64,000 nucleotides of DNA from contig NC_088303.1 in NCBI RefSeq assembly GCF_032854445.1, forward strand, positions 8,875,501 to 8,939,500, in the 5' to 3' direction. This stretch comes from Liolophura sinensis (lineage: Eukaryota; Mollusca; Polyplacophora; Chitonida; Chitonidae). Of this stretch, positions 13,987 to 26,864 are shown in pieces. A program made the position numbers and the translations under genes. The stretch's first letter is position 1; each line of letters starts with the position of its first letter. The notes under the pieces were generated by a model, which was not told the origin of the DNA, ran no database searches, and worked only from the letters and a program-made list of their open reading frames with translations.

Positions 13987-16504
13987 TTTCAACAGATTAA
14001 GTCATTACACATGAGTTCTAATGCACACAGCAAAACATGTACTTCAGCGCTGATTGGACTCGACAATCAAATATTGACCTTTGTCGAGTGTTTTCCTAAT
14101 AACCTTTAAGCCAGTCTGTGAAAGTCAGTGAGCTTCAAGCCAATTAAAAGTTGATAAAGCCTCTCTGAACAGATCTCCCAAAGAAAGTTTGGATCCCTTT
14201 TTCTTCTTCTCGGGAGCAATATCTGTGATTACACTTTGCACATTGTTAGTGTTGCTTCTCACACATGTAGCTTACCAAGCAAACATACATATTGCAGATT
14301 TAGGAAGCCTTCATTATCACCATAACATGGCTGTAATATTGACAAAGTGGCATTAAGCCATAATCATTCATTCATCCATATATAACCACCATCTTGTCAT
14401 GCAGTCCTTAATGTTACATTCGCCTTTCAGGTCGCCAGTTATTTTCTTCTAAACAGGTTTCACATACCATGGGGAAAAAGAAAGAGATGTCAGACCAATT
14501 ATATATGTCCCAAAACAATTAATTGCTACACTGCACCGAACAATGACCAATACATACATGTCACCCCATAATTTTACCAGTTACATGTATGTGAAGCAGT
14601 ATCGTTTGTTCGTTAGGTTTGTATACATGCAGTACACTAATTACCTCATCTATTTGCATATAAATTGACAAGTATGAATGGAGCATTAATTATCCAGCTT
14701 TATGTTCCAGATTTTAGATTGGGTCATCCAAGTTCAACGCTTTACTAAATGCCACTGAAAGATGCTTTATTAAAGGGAAATTTCATTAGTATAGAAAGAA
14801 TGGAACACTCCAACAATTATAAACTTGCAAATATTTCAGTGCACAAAATGTGGATTTAAGATTTACAGATACCATATTCAATATTTCGTATTACCAACTA
14901 GAGGACTTATCACGAAATCAAGTCTCACACTTATATGTACAGCCATGCATTGCATGTATGAACATCACTGTCCTCAGACTTTACATGTTACTGTGTACAG
15001 CAACCCATTATAAAAAGAAAAGAGCAATCTGAATTAATGAATTGTCTGGAGGAAAACATTACCGCTGTAAAAAAGCATTTGCTATAAGGAGAGCGATAAA
15101 CACTTTGAATGCAATTATACCTCTTATCAAATCACACATTTTCAACTGAAAATTGGAAAGACAACCGAAATACAGTAGCTTCAGCACCAAGGGTAATCAC
15201 TAGTACTTGTAGTGTCCAAAAAAGTCACATTCATTGCAGTCATTCTCACATGCAAATGTGTTTCCAGAAAAGAAAAAAGTTCATGTTCATATTTGCATGT
15301 ATTTTCTTTTTCATCGGTATATAACACCATGGCTGAAGTCAATGTGTTTTCTAAAGACTCACACCAACAAATGATGTTTAATAACTGGTGGCATGGCTTA
15401 ATTTTCTTGATCTTGTCTCAGAGTTCCAAATACAGCCAATCAAAATAAACCTTTTTCTTTAAGTTCAACAGCAGTTCAAACTCTAATAGCCATCACCCCA
15501 ATTTTTTTTGGAATACACTTAAAATTAAATCGTTTCTTTAATGGCATTCGGAGTTTAATTATTCCCCTTGGTCTGGTGGTACTCATCACAGTAATCCATT
15601 ATCTATGCTTCATGAGAAACATTAGTGATAAATTGACAGACCTAGGGACACTTGAAGAAAAAAACATATTCAGATTTTTCAATAAAATACTCATTAAAAC
15701 AATTCATGAAATCTCCGAATTCGACAACATTAATATGGACTAATATTAATATTTTCAGCAGGAAATAACATCCGTACAGTTCCGAGCAATATTAGATCAG
15801 TGCAAGTTCAAACACGGACTAATCTTTAACATTAACAAAAGTGCATGGTCTGAATACTGATGAACTAGAAAATCAATTGACAGACACATTACCCCAGTAA
15901 CCATAAGAAAATAAATCCCCTGAAAAACTTAAAAAGTCAAGTACACGTGTCTTCACTTTAGGGAAGTGGGGCAGGAAAAGAACATTAATAGAAATATATT
16001 CCCTTTTTCTTTGGTGAATGATGGTGCATTTCCTCTGGCTGTATATGGGCATCAGATAAGGGTTCTTGTTAATGAAGCTTACAACAAAGCAAACAGAACA
16101 CATTAAACTTAATACAATAAACCATTTGAAAATGACAGAGTGCCAGGCCAGCCACCTCTCTAGTTTCTGTTCAACTGATCTCCCTGACAGGCATGAGCAT
16201 CAATTTCAACATGCAATTTGATTTGTTGACGTAAAAACTGGGGACATGCCCCAATGGCAGCCTAACATGGAAAACCCTTTGTCACCAAATTCCCCAGTTT
16301 TGAGTAAATTGCATCTGATGACCACTGATGTCAAGCAGATGCTGTCTAAAGAGTGGATTCCTTGCCTACAGGGTAGCCTGTCTCTAATCCAAGCTCTACA
16401 GAGCAATTGATCAAAACAAAAAACAGAGCAGCTTTCTGCATAGGATGTTGTTGTTTGTCATACAAATGGACGGAATTTGCTAGTGGCTTTAAAATTGGCT
16501 TAAT
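13987..16504. other. Gene-free AT-rich DNA
   Basis: Only short open frames without coding character; no repeats of note seen by eye. Confidence 0.45.
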
Positions 16505-16880
16505 GATTTGTGAGTACTGTACTTCACCAAAGTTTGGTACGTAAAAATGCACTTTCAGAAGCACAAAAATAGGCCTTTAAATTATAGTTCTGATGCCAAG
16601 GCTTAAGTTTTTCAGATAAGAAATTAATCAAACTTCACCCCAAAAAAATCTTTTAAATGTCCCCATCAGGTTGAATCAATGATAAACTACAAAGAAATAC
16701 TGTATTTCACCTAAAGTTTGATATGTACAACTTCACTTTCAGAAGCACATAAAGGCTTGAAAATGATGCTTTAGGTGCCAACATGTAAGTTTTCTCGCAA
16801 GAAATAGAGCAAACTTCACCAAAAACCCCTTAAATGTCCCCATATGGGGATGAATCAATCTGAATATATCTAAATCAAGC
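16505..16880 (+). repeat. Diverged tandem duplication, about 186 bp x 2
   Basis: The first copy has TACTGTACTTCACC, CACTTTCAGAAGCACA and AAATGTCCCCAT. The second repeats each in the same order about 186 bases later (TACTGTATTTCACC and so on). The copies have many substitutions, so the duplication is old. Confidence 0.8.
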
Positions 16881-17360
16881 AAAATGTTTAATTTCAAAAA
16901 TGCTTAACTTTAAATCACATACAGTATAAGTGTAATTTCTTTTTGATCAAAGTGGATAGCAATTATATATCGCGAGTACACGGTGCATCAATCACTGGAA
17001 TCCCTCAAAAATGAGTTGAATGGATCAAAAATAAACACAGATTATTTCAGTGGTGTAAATAACTGAATCACAGGAAGAGCAAGCAATAGGGACAGCTTTC
17101 ATTGCTAACAAAACTGCAGGACAAATATTAACCATACATTATATTTGGCAATGCTCCACTATCATCCTGAAATATTCTTACAATGCACATGATCTAATCA
17201 ATGGTACATGTTGTGCCAGAATGTTTGTAGACAATGGTTATTCCCACAAACAGATTGTACTTGTAATATTCCATAGCCTAGGGTCCCAGACAATTATTTA
17301 ATAACACTGATATTGCTCCCTATAGTGACTTTGGCAAACATTCTTATATAAAATTTGTTT

Positions 17361-17372
17361 TCTATTCCACAG
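17361..17372 (+). promoter_or_regulatory. Splice acceptor before the GPCR coding exon
   Basis: A pyrimidine-rich tract ending in AG (tctattccacag) lies 35 bases before the start codon. It implies that the mRNA has a spliced 5'UTR whose first exon, and the promoter, lie further upstream at an unknown distance. Confidence 0.6.
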
Positions 17373-17407
17373 CTGATCCCTTGCTGGAAGCATTTCCAAA
17401 ATTCGTC

Positions 17408-18508
17408 ATGGAAGGAAACTCCAGTGGGAACACCTACCTGGTCTTGGACGAGAACTCTAGTGATAGTTATGACGACACTGGAAATACATTTCAGTTTTAC
17501 GCCTGGGGAATCATGGCCAATTTTGTGTCTGTTCTTGGCCTGATTGGAAACATATTGTCTATCATCGTACTGAGTGACCGGCGGATGCGTTCCCCGACTT
17601 CATGTTATCTCATTTCACTGGCTGTATACGACTCCGTTGTTTTATTGTCAATGTGTCTATCTTTGGCAATCCCTACACTCAAATACAAAACCAACCTGCT
17701 GGACGACTACTTCAAATTCTACCCATACATGCATGTGTATGCCTACCCAATAGCGCTTATTGCCCAAACAGGTACCATTTACACCACCGTGGGCTTTACT
17801 ATAGAGAGGTACATAGCTGTCTGTAGGCCACTTCACGCAGCAGAAATGTGCACGATTTCACGCGCCAAGAAAGTCATACTGGTCATATTTATTTGCATAG
17901 TGCTGTATAACGTACCGCGCATGATGGAACACAGAGTCCTGGAACAGTGGGATAACGTCACTAATACAACCACTGCACAAATCATCCCCACAGACCTGGG
18001 CAATGACCAAGTCTACAAGACGATCTATTTTATCTATCTTCATTTATTTATCATGTTCCTGGTGCCATTTTCACTGCTATTTGTGTTAAATCTTCTGCTG
18101 ATAAGAGCCGTGAGGAAGTCTCGCCAAACGCGCCAAGAGATGAGCGCCAGTCGTGCCAAGGAGCACAACTTAACAGTTATGCTGATAGCTGTCATTGCGG
18201 CGTTCCTTATCTGTCAGCTTCCCTCTATTGCTGATAATATCTTGTTTGTGGTCGGAGTGCCATTCAACTTGGACTACATCCGCTTCACAACCATCAGTAA
18301 CCTAATGGTGGTCACAAACTCAGCCACTAACTTCATCCTGTACTGTGTGTTTGGCAAGAAGTTCCGCAAAGTGTTCTTCCGAATATTCGGCTGTCAGAAA
18401 TGTCACAGTGAGATGAAGAAACGTGGCAGCCTGATGACCCGCACTCGCTGGACCTCCCGTCTTACTGAGAGCACAAAGTATGCTACCCTTTTTACAACTA
18501 AACTCTAA
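17408..18508 (+). CDS. Class A neuropeptide GPCR, FMRFamide-receptor type (complete, single coding exon)
   Basis: Seven-transmembrane receptor of 366 residues, presumably a plasma-membrane neuropeptide receptor signalling through G proteins. TM1 carries GNILS (N48, position 1.50) and TM2 has LAVYD (D75, 2.50). TM3 ends in ERY (133-135) followed by IAVCRP. After TM4 comes YNVPRMMEHR (167-176), close to the YN(I/L)PR signature of FMRFamide receptors. TM6 has FLICQLP (266-272) and TM7 NSATNFILY (304-312), an NPxxY variant. The N-terminus has N-glycosylation sites (NSS at 4-6 and 16-18) and the tail has FGCQKC, possibly palmitoylated. The first ATG in the open frame is at 17408. The frame stays open upstream to a good acceptor (tctattccacag, ending 17372), so a 5'UTR intron probably precedes it. 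Oddities: no TM4 tryptophan and no cysteine at the usual extracellular disulfide positions. Subfamily inferred from motifs; the ligand is unknown. Confidence 0.94.
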   Translation: MEGNSSGNTYLVLDENSSDSYDDTGNTFQFYAWGIMANFVSVLGLIGNILSIIVLSDRRMRSPTSCYLISLAVYDSVVLLSMCLSLAIPTLKYKTNLLDDYFKFYPYMHVYAYPIALIAQTGTIYTTVGFTIERYIAVCRPLHAAEMCTISRAKKVILVIFICIVLYNVPRMMEHRVLEQWDNVTNTTTAQIIPTDLGNDQVYKTIYFIYLHLFIMFLVPFSLLFVLNLLLIRAVRKSRQTRQEMSASRAKEHNLTVMLIAVIAAFLICQLPSIADNILFVVGVPFNLDYIRFTTISNLMVVTNSATNFILYCVFGKKFRKVFFRIFGCQKCHSEMKKRGSLMTRTRWTSRLTESTKYATLFTTKL

Positions 18509-18615
18509 TCATGGGATTTCAGCTTTGCCCTCTTTTCTCTTATCACTTCTCCCTCATCTGCAAGAACTCCCAGCTTATATTAGGTAAACCCATTTTCTCA
18601 TTGACCAACGCTGCT

Positions 18616-18621
18616 AATAAA
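18616..18621 (+). terminator. Possible poly(A) signal of the GPCR gene
   Basis: A canonical AATAAA sits about 110 bases after the GPCR stop codon, a usual distance for a short 3'UTR. AATAAA also occurs by chance in such AT-rich DNA, so this is a suggestion only. Confidence 0.3.
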
Positions 18622-19013
18622 TCTATACGTACAGGACAGCAAAGAAGACAGCCATAAACACCATTAAAATTAGTTTCAAATTTAAACACTCAGACATCGA
18701 AAAATGGCGCTACCTTGTTGGATACCGTTTCAAAATTCAATTACCCTCTATGTACATGTACGTAGTATGCCATGTTTTTCAAAATGTTATTGTTTAATAA
18801 TTGTATGGAAATCATACCATCATCATTAAACCATGAGTAAAAAGACAACGGTAAGAGAATTTTACCAGTACTAAAACCATGTTGTGAAGCTGAGCCTTGA
18901 AGTCTGCCATGCAACCGTATGAAATGTTCCATTATGTTCTTACTTCTTCGCTGTGCTGTACATTTGGCTTGTCCATACAAGATGGCAAATCTGCTAATTC
19001 TCCAAGCTACAGT

Positions 19014-19201
19014 AAATCTTCAACCTTTTCAACCACTAAAGCACCTTTTTAAGAGGGATTTATGCCACTAATTTGTTTCTGTCGCTATAGATGCAAGCTT
19101 CATAAAACTGAAAGTGTTCAAATTATTTCTCTCCACTTCACAGTTCTTTCAAAATGTTTGAAAATATTGGTTGCAGAGGCAGGTGAAAAGGTTGAAGATT
19201 T
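19014..19201. mobile_element. MITE with CTTCAACC-type inverted ends, copy 1 (188 bp)
   Basis: The left end AAATCTTCAACCTTTTCA is the exact reverse complement of the right end (19184-19201), an 18-bp perfect terminal inverted repeat. The interior has no coding capacity. Three relatives lie at 26.8, 53.5 and 54.2 kb. Confidence 0.8.
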
Positions 19202-21168
19202 TAGGGTATATCAACAAAATCAATATACACTTTGAACATACATGAAATGCAAAGTCTGATACAAATATTTGGCATTATTTTACATCTTTATATTCTGAAC
19301 ATATTTTGACTGGATTCTTGTCTGATATTCTAATTAGGCCTAAATACTCAATGACAGTAAAAACAGAAAGCTTGAAGAATTGATGTATTCTAGATGATCA
19401 TAATGCTGCTTTTTGGTTTATGCTATTTGTCACCCCTGCTGCAACTTTATTTGTTAGCATGTTTACCTTGCTCTTGCTTTTTAAACAAATACCATATTTC
19501 TTATAAATCAGAAATTTAACCCAAGACCACAACTGTCCATGCACCTAAATGCTGATGAATAAATTTACACAAGTTTTTAAAATGTATTCTTTCATCATTT
19601 CACTGACTAACTGGTTAGAAGATTTAATGATTGTTTTATAAGCCAATAAGCATTCATAACATGCATAAGTAGCTAAAATCAGTCATGAATACATGTAAAT
19701 GTTTACTTACCGCCATACTGATTAACTACAGAAAAAACTGTTGCTTGTATTACGTATATAATGACAATCAAAGAAAGAGTTGTCTATGCTGTAGAAAGAA
19801 GCTCTTCTTGTGCTAGCTGCAGACAATCTCATGTCATTACACACTGTAAAATAATGAGGTACTGTCCAGGCACTATAGAATTAATACAGTAAAATCAGGT
19901 GAAATGACCAAACAAGGGGTAACTTAACTACTTAAGATAAGACCTGCACTATCTTGTATTGTGATTCAGGTAACTTATACAAATGGCTGCATTTCATTGG
20001 CTGGTAAATAATGCTAAAGACTTAAAAAAAAAAACACAAACACTTTCCCTTTTCCAGAAATATATATATGAAAAACTGTGTGCATATTCCTGACCTGTCT
20101 TCCTTCTCTAGCAACTATTCTTTAAAACCTGTGCTTTTAAAAACTGCAAATGTTGTATCATAACTATTCCATTATGTCTGCAATGCATGTTATAGAGTCT
20201 GTAAATTGCACTGAAATTTCAGAACTAACATTTACGCTGCAATGTGTAAGTTAGACGTGCAAATTGTACCTTTTCTGAAGTCTTATTTTACTGCTTGTTT
20301 ATATATCTGTTTATACAGCGCTTGTATATTACACATTCTGCCAGATACAGAAAGCTTTCACTTCACATGCAGTCACATAAATTTTGTATGAGCATTTATG
20401 TATGAAGGGATATGAGAAAGTGGGCATTGATATGCTGGTGGCTGCAGTTCTCATATTTAATTTCAGGAAACACAATGTTGTAAAAGTTACAAAAGATATC
20501 ATTATACATGAGTACCAACATGTATGCTGATATAAGAAGCAGGACTTGAATATAGTGAGAAACCAACTTACTTTTTCAGAAGTTCATAATTTATGTTTTT
20601 CAAATTAAGTGCAAATAACATGTAATACCAAAAACTGAGCAATATTATAATAATGCTAACAAATGTAACTTGGAGCCTTTCTAAAGTGTTAGATTGACTA
20701 TAACCGAATGGTAGAAATGGTGTTCAAGATATATTCATATGGTTTTAACACATGTCAGACTGAGTTAATCATACGTCTTTCAAAAATTTTCAATTACCTG
20801 GGATAGAACAAGCTCCTCCAACAATATTCCTGCCAGATCTTCCTATTTTCTTTTCTTGCATGTTCATATTTCATATTTTTAAATTATTCCATGAAGATAT
20901 ATGTTGTAAAAACTGGTGAATATAAAAGAATTGAAAGAATCAACTGGTGATGATAGCACTGTAGTTACCTATAATTTTAACATCTTCAGACATTCCATAT
21001 GTACATGATATGGTACCAGTTAATGCTGCTAATGGAACATATCAGTTACAATGAAAAGAATACGACAACATCATAAATATACCCCAAAATAGTTCACTTT
21101 TTATATGTACTTATTTTTACAGTGGAAGTTGAATTATGCAATGTCTTCTGTGGACATTTTTATAAAGC

Positions 21169-21170
<2 letters not shown>

Positions 21171-21196
<26 letters not shown>
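21171..21196. repeat. (TA)n microsatellite
   Basis: A run of about 13 TA dinucleotides. Confidence 0.95.
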
Positions 21197-21200
<4 letters not shown>

Positions 21201-21732
21201 ATATTTTTATACAAACATGACAAAAGGGCACCTGCTTAGATTCCCTGGCAACCTAATTCACATCGATGTTACACTCACATGTCAACTCCAGAATTACACC
21301 ATTCTGTTTTTATTTTAGTTGTGTTTCTTCAAAGTGAAGAATATTTAACTAAATTCCATTGTAGTCGGTTTCTGAATACACAGAATTGCCACTGATATTT
21401 AACAACACAAATTCATGACTGTTCATGACCAAATCGAAAATTCACAACTTAATAGCACAAAAAGATCAAATCTGAAAATCAGTTTGGTCAGTGTTACTGT
21501 CATGTCATACTGCCACATCCTCCATATCTTCCATTTTAGCCTCACAGATTGTTTGTTCAATGCGCATTTGGCATCCTCTTCAATAATGTAATTCTTTTAC
21601 AAGAAGACCAAGCATGGGTAAGGTGAAAAAATGACCTTCACACAGTTACAAATGCATGAACCTAACTTTTGCAAGTCTGAAAATATTTAACCCAGTGGCA
21701 TAATAAACTAACCTGATCTGTACTGCACTTCA

Positions 21733-21860
21733 GGTACAAAAACATGATCATCAAACAGTTGAAAAAGAAGTGGTAAAAGGTACAAAAACATGATCATCAA
21801 ACAGTTGAAAAAAGAAGTGAGAAAAGGTACAAAAACAACACCACCAAAAAGTTGAAAATA
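21733..21860 (+). repeat. Tandem repeat, 46-47 bp x 2.7
   Basis: GGTACAAAAACATGATCATC begins units at 21733 and 21779, with a diverged third at 21826 (GGTACAAAAACAACACCACC). Confidence 0.88.
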
Positions 21861-22976
21861 CCAATACCTTTGGCAACTTAACATTTACCCAGCTACAGAT
21901 ACGAGAATTCCACAGAAAGCCCTGTAGCAAAAACCATGTCTCTCTGAGTGAATGTAATACATGTACACAGAAACATAGCAGCTAGTAGAAAAAATGCACC
22001 AGTACCATATATATCTTCTCAATCATAAATGTTATAACACTAAACCATTTTCCTTTTTCAGTCAGTCGACTGGTACAGTCTTGCTTGGCAAAACTTGAAT
22101 TTCTGTATTCAAAAGATATTTAAAAAGAAACAAGATAAACATCTTCTTGAAAGGACAAGCTGTGATTAAATGCTACTGACATACTATTTACATAACAAAT
22201 CTGATCATGTAAATTATGGCACAGTTCTGCTGCCTGTTGGTCATGAAAAGAATGCTTCACAAACAACACAGATTTTATTTCATGTTATGAAAGTTTAATT
22301 CATTAATGGTTAATCTGGGTTAAATACATTTATGCTTCCCATAGCAAGTAATTAAGTCTCAGCTTAATGATGGGTGTTCTGAACACACTGTACTGATGTA
22401 TTTATACATTCTAGTCCTTGCAAAAAATTATAATTCCCCAAAATAATGGAATATTATGCATGTAGGTATTATACCCAGACCGATAATACACACAGGGATT
22501 TGTTTAACCAAGTATAAGTCCCTTACCAGTACATGTATGACAATTAGTGTTTTTTTTTCATACTTGTGTGAAAAGAATAATTTACTACCATGCTGGTTGC
22601 TAATGGATACCGCTGAAGAGCTATTTGCAAGATGCTAATGTTTTTGTTTAAAGTTTGAAAAGGGGGGAGGGTGGGGGAGCTGTGAATCAATCTGCGGGAG
22701 TCTGTGTTGCAGATATTGTGACACAGAGGTAAGCCCAGCTGTCAAAACCCACAATCCCTCACACAATGCCAATCAGTAGAGTTTCTGCTGGCACAGTTTC
22801 CTGAAACGCTTGCAAAGCTGAAAACAAATCTGTGAGGACATAAAATTTGACACATATAAATGCTGTCAATTTTTCCGACAGGAAGCCGGAGCTACAACTC
22901 TATTATCGACTATTCTTCTAGGGCAGCCATTTCCCGCACAGCTTCGGCATCTTTTCTCACAGTCCTTGTTCCTTAC

Positions 22977-23086
22977 CAGCGTCCTCACGAACTTATTATT
23001 TCCGCCCAGTTGCTCCACAATGGTTTCCTGCCCCAGGCAGATGGTTTTCCTGGTCTGCAGGTTGACCATGTGCTTGCTCCATTGTC
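22977..23086 (-). CDS. Unassigned candidate coding exon
   Basis: On the minus strand, acceptor TATTTACCAG and donor ACGCTG|GTAAGG bracket 110 nt with one open frame of 36 codons (QWSKHMVNLQTRKTICLGQE, then TIVEQLGGNNKFVRTL). Codon third positions are mostly G or C, unlike the AT-rich surroundings. I do not recognise the family. The frame also stays open past the donor to a stop near 22866. An unrelated 77-codon frame runs on the plus strand (22860-23093), so orientation is not certain. Confidence 0.35.
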
Positions 23087-23239
23087 CTGGTAAATATCAC
23101 ATCAGCCAAACAGAATCACACTCAGTTAGTCTGAGGCTGTCTGCTATCACGAGCTCAGCGAAACGAAGAGATGCAATGAAGCTGACAAATCCGAGCAGGA
23201 CAGAAACAAAACTAGCATGACAGGACAAACTCGGAACAA

Positions 23240-26200
23240 TAGCACCCGTGCCAGCCTTTAAAGATGATGTTGACAGTATTTTAATACTAAAATAAGCTTA
23301 GATTTTCAACTCAGGACTTTGTGGCTGATTAATAATATATTAATATGTATGTGGAATCCTCAGTTTGTTGACAATGACAGTAATGAAATCATAATTCTAA
23401 AATTTCAAAAACACAGCTGATGACGTTTCCTTATTGGCCATATTCTCTTGTATTTTAGAATCAAACCCATATGAGTGATAATATATCATAATGCAATGTT
23501 TATTAAATAAACATTATGACACTTGCTACAAACTTATGTGACATTATAAATTTAAACACATCATGGTCCATGGTTCTGTATATTTTTCGAGAGAAAACAT
23601 GTTTTCAATTTAGCCTTTTAAGAGGTATTTGCACCATATTGTAGACAGAGTTGATGGGATTTCATATATCAACACAAGAGCGGTTTCAAAGGGTTTAAAT
23701 ACCATTATTTAGCACAAGAAGACAATGCATTTATGTAGATTCTGGAATGGTATGTCAAGCAACTGCTAATGTTTAAGAGCTTAAAGGCATACAGAATCGA
23801 TGCTGATTGGCTGATAGTGGAGAGACCAAGGTCTTCCTGGGTTAGATCTTACAGCCTTAGTCACGTTTCAATAGACGTGCCATACGTACATATTTGTCTA
23901 TCTCTCGCACCAGGCAATCAGAAACGATCCTGTATCCCTTTAATGAAAAAATTATATGTTATGCATGTTAAAACCGATCTTTTTTTTTTTTATTTTTCAG
24001 AATGCAATGACATCAACTAAGCACTAGAGCTACATGTACGATGGATCTGGGGAAAAGGGATCAGATATAAGGGGTAAAGGTAGTGACCTTTGTACAGAGT
24101 TCACATATGACCAGCTATGTGCATATCCATATGGACAGAACAATAATAACCATTACCAGTTTAATAAAGACATAACTACCTGGCTGTGTTGGCAAATACC
24201 GATCAAAAAGATAAACTATTCCAAGGAATAGGAACACTGGATGCTGTGTCAGCAAAAATGCTCTCCAAAGAGACCAATCATAGGACAACTCTTGAAAAAC
24301 AACAAAAAATAAAATGAAATATTTGGAAAATTCAAGGGCATGCCTGTGGAATTTTTATAGCTATTTCCTTCTCATAGGCTTAAGGAAATGTTGTGTATTT
24401 TTTTTCCTCTGGTGTCATTGATTATTTGGACGGATGCTGTGGGGGAATGAAACAGTCTTTTCACCATCCCCATGGCAGTCCTCACCACGGTGACAATACC
24501 TTGCTAAAGGTGGAAGTATGTTTTTTGCTGAGCGCCTTTCCTGCCTGGTTTCTTTAGGCCCAGGGGCTCTACTGTGACAGCTGTCTACAGGATCAGTGTG
24601 TCTTGAATAATCAAGAGGTTTGCACACTGTCTTCCACAGGAAAACCCTCAACTAGTGTAAACTGAAGACTATAATCTGCAGTTGGCAAGTCCCCATGGAA
24701 AACTGACTGGGTGCTAACACTTGACAAGTTCCGGTAGCTCCACTCGGATGTGTTCCCTGAACCACTCCAGTGAAACTTGAACTGAACTGTGCAAAGATTC
24801 CTATTTTGCAACAAGAAGAGACACACAATTACTTAAACTGCACTTTGCCTTCTACTCAACATTCTGCAGCTAGAATCCTGGATTAAATGTCTTTCAACTA
24901 CTTTCATAGGTGAAAGAAAGAAAGAATGTGCCATTAAAAAAAATGAAATGACGGGTACTGGAAAAACTATGACATTTTCCAAGATTTTTTCTTCTGTTTT
25001 GTTGGTTGCAGTTTATGCAGTTCACAGAAAGCATCATTTGAGAAGGTCTTGTCTTGCAAAACTCAACAGATTAAACATCCCACCCAAAAAAAAAAAAAAT
25101 AAATAAAAACTGTGGTACTGATGTAGGTCAAGAACTGAGAACACCATTTCACAGTTAAATGATACAGTATGGCACAAACGGCTTGATTCGACAGACAACA
25201 TTAAGGTAACAAATAAATATTACTGTGTACTGTGACCTGAATGTACAAAGGATGGAGAAAATGGCTAGGAGTCTTGACTACCTATATGCTGCCTATTAAG
25301 ACAAATAAAATTAGTGAAAGAATAAAAGACTGAAAGCGAAAATGTAAACTAATATGCTGTAGGAAGTGTACAAGAATCCAGGGCACACCCCAGAAGGTTT
25401 AACAGTGATGTTGTGAAATTTGTGGAATAAACAAAAAATTCTGCATTGCTCTGTGCATGTGGTATGTGAATCTTTTACATATGTGTTTCACAACTTGATA
25501 AATGTTTCAAGAAGATTTCAGAGAAGATAAACAGCATTGCTCACTGCAGCATCAACTGTTTGAAATGGAACATGGACAGCAAGAGCTACAAGTTGGAGAA
25601 GTGCAACCAAACCGGGACACATGCAGGCCTTTTTTTTTTGTAGATATAATGTCACATTGTACATTCCTTGAAAGAAAACATGTACTGCTGTATTAAATTG
25701 TTTGTTTGTCTTAATATATATATATATATATGTAGAGAAATGCATCCATATATCATCTAGACATTAATACATGGTGCCACTGAATCTGTACAACATGAGG
25801 ATTACATGCCTTTCCAAACACTTGTGCCCGTCACTTGATATAACAGATAAAATTCATCATGACACGACAATTCAATCTGACTGTTGCCCTAATGGCCCTG
25901 ACTAAATGATCTTTGTTTATTGTTATATCATCAAGAGGGAACTTAACTATGGCCAATTATGGTCAGAGGGGTTGAATGTCTCCCGATAATATGTGCACCA
26001 ACAAAACACTTTTTGCTGTTTACAACAAATATCTTAAGATAGTTATTTAAATGTTGCATTGTATATTTTACCTATATATGTATATTTATAAAGTGTAAAT
26101 GACATACATTCAACATATCTCACCTGGGCTGATCACTGATTAACTATAGTCACTTGTTTTCTTTATTTTCCTGTGATTTGAAGACACTATTTTAAAAATG

Positions 26201-26776
26201 CTTAAATCAGCAAAAGGTTGGAAGCAATTATTTTGTCCCAGCAACAAAACAGGATAATACAAGTAGTTAAAACAGTGACAACCAAAAAGTAGGCAGAAAA
26301 TAAGCATGGAAATAAATGTGCTTTACAGAATATATGGCAACGGCTTTTAAGTCACAAGATTTGTCAGATGTTAGACGCCCGGTCTAGCTTCATCCACCCA
26401 TAACTTTTACTGCGGTCAAGTGGCTGAAATAGTCTTGACAATATAATGTGTAAAACACCATGCATTCAAATAAGTAAATCAATTTGTTCTCCGTGTATTG
26501 AAAGCTGTGTTTTTGAGGGATGATCTGAGGAGAGTTTTGCTTGAAACTGTCACTAAAATGAATATGAACAGCTGACAGGAAAAGCTCCAAAACTAAAGCA
26601 TGCTACCACATGAGCTCTAAGGATTGTGCCATAATCTGTATGACCATGTATTTCTTCCTTCTTGTGTCACTGTAAATTAAATGAGTTTGTAATTTATGTA
26701 CATGATCCTCAAATATATGCTCTATTTCCTGTTGACTTGAAGGCCTCAGCTCTATGTTCTTCAGTATTCGTTAACA
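23240..26776. other. Gene-poor DNA
   Basis: Apart from the coding-like stretch near 24.7 kb and a (TA)n run at about 25.71 kb, I see no exon, RNA gene or structured repeat. Confidence 0.45.
24700..24812 (-). other. Coding-like stretch, unassigned
   Basis: After a fair acceptor (TTGTTGCAAAATAG, ending 24800) two minus-strand frames stay open: one gives LHSSVQVSLEWFREHIRVEL, another FKFHWSGSGNTSEWSYRNLS. The sequence is less AT-rich than its surroundings. No family is recognised, and it could be UTR or chance. It could belong with the candidate exon at 23 kb, which is on the same strand. Confidence 0.18.
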
Positions 26777-26864
26777 CACTGTAAAGCTTCAACCTTCTCT
26801 ACCTCTCAGAATGTTTCATAACATTTGTGGCAGAGAGGATTGAAAAGGTTGAAGAATTACGGTG
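26777..26864. mobile_element. MITE, copy 2 (short, 88 bp)
   Basis: Begins CACTGTAAAGCTTCAACC and ends GGTTGAAGAATTACGGTG; the two ends are imperfect inverted repeats. The second arm pair (CTACCTCTC / GCAGAGAGGA) suggests a hairpin-like deletion derivative. Confidence 0.7.

Larger units (their letters stand above)
18622..22970. other. Gene-free region downstream of the GPCR
   Basis: No supported exon. It contains one MITE (19014-19201), a (TA)n run and a 46-bp tandem repeat, annotated separately. Confidence 0.5.

Noticed and set aside
25502-25696. Glu/Gln-rich 64-codon plus-strand frame
   Set aside because: Coil-like at first sight, but it stands alone, with no splice signals, and ends in low-complexity sequence.
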